Shown piece by piece: positions 1-6,547 of a stretch of 25,025 nt of DNA (positions within the stretch are counted from its first letter, which is position 1; every line of letters begins with the position of its first letter). A model generated the notes under the pieces. The model made no database searches, had not been told where the DNA came from, and was given only the letters and a program-made list of their open reading frames with translations. The DNA lies in NCBI GenBank assembly GCA_023432025.1, contig JAEYVE010000212.1, positions 1 to 25,025 of the forward strand. The letters run 5' to 3'. The position numbers were made by a program, and so were the translations under genes. This stretch comes from Pseudomonadota bacterium. Lineage in GTDB: Bacteria > Myxococcota_A > Polyangia > Polyangiales > Polyangiaceae.

Positions 1-808
1 CTTCGTAAGCGCGCTCGGGGTGAGCGTGGCCTTGATCCACCAAGTGGCTGAAGCGTGGGATGGCGCCGCTGACGACGTCCAAGAGCCAGAACTTCTGCGC
101 GTCGCTCGCCTGAAAGTCGATTTGAGCGGCGCTGCGCTGGCGACGTGACGACGCGATGGCGCGCTGGCGAGCGATGAGGGCCGTCAGGAGACGCCGGAGC
201 CCGCTATGCAAGAACGTAGAGGCCGCCACGCGCGTCACGGGCGGGATGAACGTGTCCCGCAGAATGACTTGCCCCGAGGAGCTCCGGATCAAGTCCGCGA
301 CTTGCAAGGTGGCGTAGCCGTCCCGGGGCTCGTCACCGAAGAGGATGCGGACGGCGGGGCTGGCCCACGGCACTTCTTGCTCTTGGTTGCCGTCGTTTTG
401 GTCGACGACGCGGCGCGTGCGTTTTTCGAAGCGCGCGTCGCGGCGGCTGTCGCCATCGTCCAGGTTGCCCGTGCTTTCCGAGGCTTGGCGCACGCCGACG
501 TAAACCGGCAAGTTGGGGCGGTTGGCGGCGAAGGCGGAGCCGAGGTCGCGCGTCACGAGCTCCACGTCGGAGTCCGGACCAATCGACAGCTGACTCGTGT
601 CGGGGAGCACGGCGCTGAGGCGCCGCACCACGACTTGGCCGTTCACCAAGGCGCGTTCGTCGAGCGAGAGCTCCGAAATGCCGAAGTAGAAGGGCGAGAG
701 CGAGCGCAGCGCCCCGGCCACGAGCGACTCGTGGTAGGCGTCCGCCTGCTGCATGTGATGCTGGGTGATGAAGAGACCTTCACTCCAGACTGGCTTGCGC
801 GTTCTCAT
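1..808 (-). CDS. tssK: TssK, T6SS baseplate protein (partial, N-terminal 269 codons)
   Basis: TssK (ImpJ/VasE family) links the T6SS baseplate to the TssJLM membrane complex in the cytoplasm. The reading frame begins with ATG at 808 and stays open to the left edge, so the C-terminus is missing. The N-terminus starts MRTRKPVWSEGLFITQHHMQ, the family signature of a W-x-EG-[LM]-F followed by QHHMQQ. Later visible pieces, an IDFQASDAQKFWLLDVVSG stretch and then an H-P-E motif, also fit TssK. The ATG overlaps the tssJ stop codon as ATGA (805-808), so translation is probably coupled and tssK lies downstream in the clpV-tssJ-tssK operon. An acidic/Arg-rich stretch around residues 110-135 looks like a variable loop. 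The identification is firm; only the extent is incomplete. Confidence 0.93.
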   Translation of the reverse strand, partial: MRTRKPVWSEGLFITQHHMQQADAYHESLVAGALRSLSPFYFGISELSLDERALVNGQVVVRRLSAVLPDTSQLSIGPDSDVELVTRDLGSAFAANRPNLPVYVGVRQASESTGNLDDGDSRRDARFEKRTRRVVDQNDGNQEQEVPWASPAVRILFGDEPRDGYATLQVADLIRSSSGQVILRDTFIPPVTRVAASTFLHSGLRRLLTALIARQRAIASSRRQRSAAQIDFQASDAQKFWLLDVVSGAIPRFSHLVDQGHAHPERAYE

Positions 809-1440
809 TCTGCCTTCTCTTGGCTGATGGGCTGCGCGGCGACAGCTCCCCCTTCAGGAACGAAGTCGGCGTACTCGATGCCGTCCTCGACGGCGGTTCC
901 GTTGATCCAGAGGTAAAACTTGGGGTTCAGCTCGACCTTCTTTTCGCACTGCCCGTCGGGGCAGACGGCGCCGCAGGCGCCGTCTGCGGGCGCCGGCGGA
1001 AACTCGAAGGACTTGAACCACTTTTTTCCGGCAGGGGTGCGGAACAGCGCCGCGCCCACGAAGAACTGCGCGGCCTCGTCGCGCTCGAATTTCACCTCGG
1101 TGCGCGTGTTCGGATAGACGGGGAACTCCTCCACCTTCACGAGGTCTTCGCCGAGGGCCTTCTTGTCGTCCTTCCAGACCTCTTCGAAGTCCGAGTTCAG
1201 GAGGCTGACGTCGCTCTTCAGCTGGTAGAGGCGTACCTGAACGGGGCGCGGCTCACCGTTTTCGGCGGGGTTGATGTACTTGGAGGTGATGACCGCCGCG
1301 GTCACCATCTGCAGGTTGCACTTTTCCGGTTCTTTCGCTTCCGGCGTGGTGCCGCAGCCGAGCAGCGCGCAGGAGAGCAACGCGGCCGAGGACAAGCGAG
1401 CCCACGCGCCGAGCAGTCGACCGGTGGTGCCTTGCCTCAC
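805..1440 (-). CDS. tssJ: TssJ, T6SS outer-membrane lipoprotein
   Basis: TssJ (VasD/SciN family) is the outer-membrane lipoprotein that holds the TssL-TssM complex. The 211-residue product has an N-terminal hydrophobic segment ending in a lipobox (A-L-L-G-C, lipidated Cys29). A beta-sandwich domain follows, with the typical VRLYQLK...F segment and VKFERDEAAQFFVGAALFR. The start is GTG at 1440, overlapping the clpV stop as GTGA (1437-1440); the longer in-frame extension lies inside clpV and would bury the signal peptide. The stop overlaps the tssK start. An oddity is a Cys-rich loop at residues 152-165 with Cys156, Cys160 and Cys165, part of it encoded by a perfect 12-bp inverted repeat (961-987). 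Length otherwise fits the family. The call is secure from motifs and operon position. Confidence 0.92.
   Translation of the reverse strand: MRQGTTGRLLGAWARLSSAALLSCALLGCGTTPEAKEPEKCNLQMVTAAVITSKYINPAENGEPRPVQVRLYQLKSDVSLLNSDFEEVWKDDKKALGEDLVKVEEFPVYPNTRTEVKFERDEAAQFFVGAALFRTPAGKKWFKSFEFPPAPADGACGAVCPDGQCEKKVELNPKFYLWINGTAVEDGIEYADFVPEGGAVAAQPISQEKAE
961..987. repeat. Perfect 12-bp inverted repeat (hairpin) inside tssJ
   Basis: GCAGACGGCGCC (961-972) and its exact reverse complement (976-987) are separated by a 3-base loop, GCA. The palindrome lies fully inside the tssJ coding frame and encodes residues 152-160, including two cysteines. A 14-base piece of its core recurs in inverted orientation at 4160-4173, between clpV and the FHA gene. 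It could be a REP-like or inserted palindromic element, an attenuating mRNA hairpin between tssJ and tssK, or chance in GC-rich DNA. Confidence 0.7.
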
Positions 1441-4031
1441 GAGCACGTGATGGCTCCCTCGGTCGACAGGCTGAGCGTGAGATCCTCGAGCGCGCCGTCG
1501 TCCGCGAGCGTCGACAGGATCTTGGTGGAGACCGCGGGCATGACTTGTGCTCGCAGAATGTGGTCGATGTTGCGCGCGCCGCTTTCGACCTCCCGGCAGC
1601 GGTCCGCGATGGCGCTGACGACCTCCGCGTCCACGCGTAGCTCCACGTTGTGAGCACGGCGAACGCGCTTCTGCAGGCTGCCGAGCTTGAGGCGCACGAT
1701 TTGTTCGAGCACCTCGGGCCGAATCGGCACGTACGGCACCACCGTCATGCGCGCGAGGAGCGCGGGCTTGAACCACGAGCTGAGCGCGGGCTTTACCAGC
1801 GCCACCAAATCGTCATGGTCCGGCAGGGGACGATCGGGGGCGGCGGCCTCCGTGAGCAGGTCCGTCGCCAGGTTGCTCGTCATGACGACGACGGTGTTCG
1901 AAAAGTCGATGACGCGACCTTCTCCGTCCGACAGCGTGCCCTTGTCGAACACCTGGTAGAAAAGGTTCATGACCTCGCGGTCCGCCTTTTCCACCTCGTC
2001 CAGGAGCACGAGTGAGTAGGGTTTGTGCCGGACCGCTTCCGTGAGGACGCCACCTTCGCCGAACCCCACGTAGCCCGGCGGTGAGCCGATGAGACGCGAG
2101 ACCGTGTGGCGCTCTTGGAACTCGCTCATGTTGATGGTGACGACGAAGCGCTCGCCGCCGAACATTTGCTCGGCGAGCGCCAGCGCCGTTTCCGTCTTGC
2201 CCACGCCGCTCGGCCCCACCAAGAGGAACACGCCGAGCGGCGCGTTCTCGGGCTTGAGGCCGGAGCGTGCGGCGCGCAGCTCCCGAGCGAGCACGGCGAT
2301 CGCCGGATCTTGGCCGCGGACGCGTTCGCGCAGAATGGTCTCCAGCTCCAGCGCTGCGCGCATGTCGTCCCGCACCATTTTGCCGATGGGAATGCCGGTC
2401 CAGCTGCTGATGACCGCGGACACCACGGCCTCGTCCACGTCGGCCGCCACCAGGCGGTCCTCGGCGGGGATGGCGCGCAGCTCGTCGAGGGCCACCTTGA
2501 GCTCGTCGGCGCTGTCGGGCTCTTCGCTCGCGCGCAGCCGATCGATGCGCTCGACCAGTTGGCGCTGCGCGCCGGCTTTCTGCTCGAGCGCGTTCAGGCT
2601 CTCCACGAGCTGGTCGCGTCGCTCGGTGGCTCCGGCGCGCGCCGCGGGATCCGGGGCGATGCCGGCCTTTTCGTCGCGTGAGAAGGCGGCGAGCTCGCGC
2701 TCGGTCGCCTCCAGGAGAGCGCGCGTGTCTTCGATGGCCGCCGGCGGCGCTTTGCGCACCAGATTCACGTAAGCGGCGGCGGTGTCGATGACGTCCACGG
2801 CTTTGTCCGGCAGCTGTCGTCCCGACACGTAGCGGCTCGAGAGCGTCACCGCGGCGCGCACGGCGTCGTCCCGAATGACCACGCCGTGAGCCTTTTCGAA
2901 GCGGGCGGCGACGCCGCGCAGCATGAGCACCGCGGTGTCGTGGCTGGGCTCGTCGACGCGCACCGGCTGGAAGCGGCGCTCGAGCGCGGCGTCCTTTTCG
3001 AAGTAGCGTTTGTACTCGGCGTACGTGGTTGCCGCGATGGTGCGCAGCTCACCGCGCGCGAGCGCCGGCTTGAGGAGATTGGCGGCGTCGCCGCCCCCTT
3101 GAGGGCCGCCCGCGCCGATCAGCGTGTGGGCTTCGTCGATGAAGAGGATGATGGGCTCGGCGCTCCCGCGCACGGCGTCGATGACGCCCTTCAAGCGGTT
3201 TTCGAACTCGCCGCGCACGCCCGAGCCGGCTTGGAGCGCGCCCAAGTCCAAGGACAGAATGCGGGTTTTCGCCAGCTGCTCGGGGACCGTGCCTTCCACG
3301 ATGCGCATGGCGAGCCCCTCGACGAGCGCCGTTTTTCCGACGCCGGGCTCGCCCACGATGATGGGATTGTTTTTGCGACGACGAACGAGAATTTCGATCA
3401 TCTGTCGCACTTCGCGCTCGCGGCCGTAGACGGGATCGAGCTTGCCGTCCTTGAACTGCTGCGTGAGGTCCGTCGTGAAGCGCGCGAGCGGACCGTCTCC
3501 GCCGCGTGCGCCGGCCTGCGAAGCAGCTGCGCCGGGCGTTGCGGGGACGTCCGTGCCCGTTTCCACGCTCTTGGCGGTGAGGGTCAAGAGGTCACGCCTG
3601 AGCTCGTCGCGCGGCAGGGCGTCGAGCTCGGGCACGTCGAACGGCAGATAGCGGCTGGTCGACGTCAGGAGACGGACCAACAGGGCGCCAGAACGCACGG
3701 CGGTGCTACCGAGCTCGGCAGAAGCGTACAGCCAGGCGTCCTGCAGCCACTCCAGGAGGCGTGAGCTGAACACCGGCTTGCCGACGTTGCCGCCGCGCAT
3801 TTCGGAGACGGCGCGCGCGAAGACGGCTCGCAGCCTCTCGAGGTCCACTCCGTAGTGAGGGAGGACGGCCGCGAGGTCCGACTGAGGCTCTTCCAGGAGC
3901 GCGAGCGCGACGTGCTCGACCGTGACCTCGTAGTGACGCGCCGAGACGCACTTGGCGGCGGCGGCCTCGAAGGCGGAGGAGCAAAGAGGGTTGAGCTTCC
4001 TGAGCAGTGCGCGTGGTTCGACGGTCAGCAT
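1437..4031 (-). CDS. clpV: ClpV (TssH), AAA+ ATPase that disassembles the T6SS sheath
   Basis: ClpV is a hexameric AAA+ unfoldase of the ClpB/Hsp100 type that extracts TssB-TssC subunits from contracted sheaths in the cytoplasm. The 864-residue product has a Clp N-domain (about residues 1-150), a first AAA module with Walker A GEPGVGKT near residue 227 and Walker B LFIDEAH near 296, and a middle region. A second AAA module follows, with GPSGVGKT near 606 and LLDEVEKA near 675, then a ClpB-type D2 C-terminal domain. The start MLTVEPRALLRKLNP at 4031 is chosen because a good ribosome-binding site (GGAAGG, 4040-4045) sits 8 bases upstream and ClpV N-domains begin this way; an in-frame extension to 4112 has no such support. 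It is the first visible gene of the minus-strand operon. ClpB itself is an alternative, but the N-domain and the tssJK neighbours favour ClpV. Confidence 0.94.
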   Translation of the reverse strand: MLTVEPRALLRKLNPLCSSAFEAAAAKCVSARHYEVTVEHVALALLEEPQSDLAAVLPHYGVDLERLRAVFARAVSEMRGGNVGKPVFSSRLLEWLQDAWLYASAELGSTAVRSGALLVRLLTSTSRYLPFDVPELDALPRDELRRDLLTLTAKSVETGTDVPATPGAAASQAGARGGDGPLARFTTDLTQQFKDGKLDPVYGREREVRQMIEILVRRRKNNPIIVGEPGVGKTALVEGLAMRIVEGTVPEQLAKTRILSLDLGALQAGSGVRGEFENRLKGVIDAVRGSAEPIILFIDEAHTLIGAGGPQGGGDAANLLKPALARGELRTIAATTYAEYKRYFEKDAALERRFQPVRVDEPSHDTAVLMLRGVAARFEKAHGVVIRDDAVRAAVTLSSRYVSGRQLPDKAVDVIDTAAAYVNLVRKAPPAAIEDTRALLEATERELAAFSRDEKAGIAPDPAARAGATERRDQLVESLNALEQKAGAQRQLVERIDRLRASEEPDSADELKVALDELRAIPAEDRLVAADVDEAVVSAVISSWTGIPIGKMVRDDMRAALELETILRERVRGQDPAIAVLARELRAARSGLKPENAPLGVFLLVGPSGVGKTETALALAEQMFGGERFVVTINMSEFQERHTVSRLIGSPPGYVGFGEGGVLTEAVRHKPYSLVLLDEVEKADREVMNLFYQVFDKGTLSDGEGRVIDFSNTVVVMTSNLATDLLTEAAAPDRPLPDHDDLVALVKPALSSWFKPALLARMTVVPYVPIRPEVLEQIVRLKLGSLQKRVRRAHNVELRVDAEVVSAIADRCREVESGARNIDHILRAQVMPAVSTKILSTLADDGALEDLTLSLSTEGAITCS

Positions 4032-4248
4032 GGTGATGACCTTCCGGGCTCGGGTCGGGCAAATTCGAGCCGAGATTAGAAGGGGCGCAGGTTCGCATAC
4101 TTGGCGCCGCAAAGTGAAGAAAGGTGAGCTTTCTGGGGGAGCGGCTTTTGATACGCCTCGCGCCTGCGGCGCCTCGGCCGATGGGCAGAACTCGCGCGCA
4201 AGTGCCGAATATTTCGCGCCGCGCGAGTGGGCTTGCTACCGTCCCATC
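4032..4248. promoter_or_regulatory. Divergent intergenic region between clpV and the FHA gene
   Basis: This 217-bp gap separates two divergent T6SS operons and must hold promoters for both, but I find no convincing sigma-70 or sigma-54 element. It contains the clpV ribosome-binding site (4040-4045) and a short GC hairpin, GCGCC-TGC-GGCGC at 4160-4172. The 14 bases at 4160-4173 are the reverse complement of the core of the tssJ palindrome. A possible sigma-54 match on the minus strand near 4059 has its GG and GC elements one base too close. Confidence 0.4.
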
Positions 4249-5514
4249 GTGCCGACTGGGGTTCGCATCATCGTTACCGATTCCCTGAACAACCACGCCG
4301 TGCTCGTGGACAGGGCCTTTCCGCGTTTGCCGGTGCGTATCGGTAGAAACGAGCTGAACGATCTCGCTATCAGCAACGGCTACGTGTCGCAGTTTCACGC
4401 CGTGCTGGACCTCGAGAACGGTCAGCTCGCCGTGCGTGACCTAGGCAGCACCAACGGCACGCTGTTCGGTCGGGAGCGCATCACCCCGAACGAAATCAAG
4501 CCGGTCCCGGCGGAGGGCTTCGCCATCATGGCTCTCCATTTCCGTTTGACCAAAATGGAGTCGGTGTCCGCGCCCGCGTACTCCAATCGCAAGCCCATGA
4601 TGGTGACGGGGCTCCTGGCCGCACCGGACGTGAGCTTGCTCCGGCTGCAGGCGCAGGCACCGCGCCAAGATCTCACGGCCATTCGTGGCCAGTACGCGGC
4701 GTACCGAAGCGCTTGGAGCGAGCTTCTGCGCACCATTTATCGACAGGCCGGAGAGCTGCCGGAGCAGCAGCGCGCGGCCTTTTATGCGCAACTGAGCAGC
4801 GAGTTCCCGTCGCTCATTCACGAGGACGACTACCGGCGCGTTGCGCCGGACATCCTGAAGTCGGCGGGACACTCGGGGCCGAGCCCGGAGGCGGTGGCGC
4901 TCGCTGGCATCAAGGAGCTGGCCGCGGATTTCGCGCCCGATCGCCCGCCGCCGGAAACCGCGGACGATATCGTTCAGTTCTTGAGCAAAATCGCCGAAGC
5001 GCTCGAAATGTTCATGAAGTGCTTCATTCCGCTGCGGGATGGCTACCAGCAGCTGGCCAGTGAGCTCGGCATTCGCACCTCCAAGCCCACCACGGTCATG
5101 CCCGGTCACATCGACGTCCGGCACGGCGTTTCTACGGCCAAGGATCGGAAGGAGCTCTCGCGCTTCCTCTTGAACTTCAAGGACCGCAGCTCGGAGGCTT
5201 GCTCGGCCGTGGAGTCGGTTTTTGCCGACTACATGATTCATCAAGTGGCCATGATGAACGGCGTGATGAACGGCGTGAAGTCGCTCCTGAACGAGCTCGC
5301 GCCGAACACGCTGGAGCAAACCGCCGCCGCCAAGAAGCGCTCGCTCGGTTTCGGTCCGCTGCGTTTCAAGGGGCTGTGGGACTTTTATCGGGAAGTGCAC
5401 GCGGACTTCGCCGACGAGGATCGGCACGTGTTTTCTCTGCTTTTCGGACGAAAATTCGCCGAGGCGTACGACCGCTCCCGCGGCGCCGGTCTCACACCGA
5501 ACCCACATCGCTGA
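4249..5514 (+). CDS. tagH: FHA-domain T6SS protein, TagH/ImpI (Fha) type
   Basis: An FHA domain binds phosphothreonine; in Pseudomonas the Fha protein is the target of the T6SS kinase PpkA and triggers assembly after phosphorylation. The 421-residue product has an N-terminal FHA domain with the G-R-N-E-x-N-D-L strand near residue 32, a GYVSQFHA segment, and DLGSTNGT near residue 64. A variable middle follows. The C-terminal domain is of the TagH type: a KSLLNELAPNTLEQ segment, then W-x-F-Y-R-E and D-x-x-V-F-x-x-L-F-G-R-K-F-A-E-A-Y-D near the end. The GTG at 4249 was chosen because the FHA fold starts just after it; the frame is open further upstream into clpV but that part reads as non-coding. 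No good ribosome-binding site is visible, so the start is uncertain. It may be a substrate of the kinase at 14828. Confidence 0.85.
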   Translation: MPTGVRIIVTDSLNNHAVLVDRAFPRLPVRIGRNELNDLAISNGYVSQFHAVLDLENGQLAVRDLGSTNGTLFGRERITPNEIKPVPAEGFAIMALHFRLTKMESVSAPAYSNRKPMMVTGLLAAPDVSLLRLQAQAPRQDLTAIRGQYAAYRSAWSELLRTIYRQAGELPEQQRAAFYAQLSSEFPSLIHEDDYRRVAPDILKSAGHSGPSPEAVALAGIKELAADFAPDRPPPETADDIVQFLSKIAEALEMFMKCFIPLRDGYQQLASELGIRTSKPTTVMPGHIDVRHGVSTAKDRKELSRFLLNFKDRSSEACSAVESVFADYMIHQVAMMNGVMNGVKSLLNELAPNTLEQTAAAKKRSLGFGPLRFKGLWDFYREVHADFADEDRHVFSLLFGRKFAEAYDRSRGAGLTPNPHR

Positions 5515-5710
5515 GCCGCTCGCCCTCGCTGGGTGCGCTGGTTGCGTGCATGAGGAGCACGGGCGCCCGCAGTCAGTCGCGCGCATGGCTACCTGCGCCC
5601 CTCGAGGCATGAGCGAGGCGTGCGTTTTTCGATGTGCGCAATTTGGCCCGGCGCGTCGATGCGGATTACGAAGTGTCGTTCAGAAGGCCACCTCCGCCCA
5701 CGTACACGAC

Positions 5711-6367
5711 ATGCACAAGCTCCTGGCATCAGCTCTCTCGGGCGCCGCCCTGTTCGTCATGGTGCAGCCCGCCCAAGCTCAAACGGCGCCCCCCGACAGA
5801 AACGAGACCTGGGACGACGTGTCCTTGGTGACCACGATTGCTGCGGGCGGCGTGTCGCTCTTGATGCCGCGCATTTTTTACTCGTCGCCGGAGACGACCG
5901 TGGGTTGGAAAGCGCGTTGGCATGTTTCCGTGCTCGCCCCGGTCATGACCATTACGACGCTCGCGCTCTTGAACGAGTACGAGTTCAAGGACAGCTTCGA
6001 AGGGGATCGCCCGGGCTGCGACGACTCGAACCGCGGCGGACCTGGGTGCCAATCCTACGGCATGCCGTCGACGCACACGTTCGCATCGGTAGCCGCGTTC
6101 GGCCACGGCACCGCGGTGTTCTTGGTGGATACGCTGAGTCACAGCGGAGGTCGCTTCAACTTCGGCTCGTTCGCGGGCAACGTGCTCGTGCCGCTCGCCT
6201 TGAGCTCCGTCACGGTCGCGGGACGCCGCGCCGGAGACTTCGAGGACTGGGGCCAGATTGGAGTGGGCGCCGCCGCCGGCCTGGTTTCGGGCGCCGTGAT
6301 GGGCTTCGTGTACTCGACCCTGCAAGAGCCCGAGTGCGGCTACACCGGCTCGCTCATTTGCTGGTGA
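5711..6367 (+). CDS. Exported PAP2-superfamily-like protein with degraded third motif
   Basis: PAP2 enzymes are membrane or periplasmic phosphatases acting on lipid phosphates. The 218-residue product starts with a signal-peptide-like segment ending in QPAQAQ (cleavage near residue 24) and has several hydrophobic stretches. Motif 1, K-x6-R-P, is seen at Lys93 to Pro101, and motif 2, P-S-x-H, at residues 119-122. At the expected third motif (S-R-x5-H-x3-D) the protein reads GRRAGDFEDWGQ (171-182) with no His, so classical activity is doubtful. ATG 5711 is preferred over upstream starts (5546, 5609) because it places the signal peptide at the N-terminus; no strong ribosome-binding site is seen. 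It follows the FHA gene by 196 bp on the same strand and converges on the VgrG genes. A T6SS role is only suggested by position. Confidence 0.6.
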   Translation: MHKLLASALSGAALFVMVQPAQAQTAPPDRNETWDDVSLVTTIAAGGVSLLMPRIFYSSPETTVGWKARWHVSVLAPVMTITTLALLNEYEFKDSFEGDRPGCDDSNRGGPGCQSYGMPSTHTFASVAAFGHGTAVFLVDTLSHSGGRFNFGSFAGNVLVPLALSSVTVAGRRAGDFEDWGQIGVGAAAGLVSGAVMGFVYSTLQEPECGYTGSLICW

Positions 6368-6547
6368 GTCGCGGAAAGTCGCAGAGCTCACGAGTCCGAG
6401 CTCCCCGTAAAGGGCGCCCACGTCGGACCGCCCGTGTCGACGTCATCTGTCGGTGAAGGCCACGGAGGAGAGCTCCCTGGTGAGCTCCGCCGGCGCCCCC
6501 GTTCGCCAGCGATCATCGCGGAGGCGCGGTGTCGTAAGAACGGGAGC
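6368..6547. other. Convergent gap with clustered GAGCTC palindromes
   Basis: This gap between convergent genes has no U-tract terminator. GAGCTC, which is self-complementary, occurs at 6384, 6398, 6470, 6482 and 6544. The first two copies are separated by 8 bases and the third and fourth by 6, so each pair could fold as a small hairpin and act as a weak bidirectional transcription barrier. GAG-CTC is a very common codon pair in this genome, so coincidence is possible. Confidence 0.3.

Noticed and set aside
805..1776. Longer 323-residue version of TssJ starting inside clpV
   Set aside because: The extra N-terminal part is out of frame with clpV, Arg-rich and would hide the lipoprotein signal; GTG 1440 with the GTGA overlap is the natural start.
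4059..4073. Sigma-54-like match on the minus strand upstream of clpV
   Set aside because: The GC and GG elements are separated by 9 rather than 10 bases, which is not tolerated by sigma-54.
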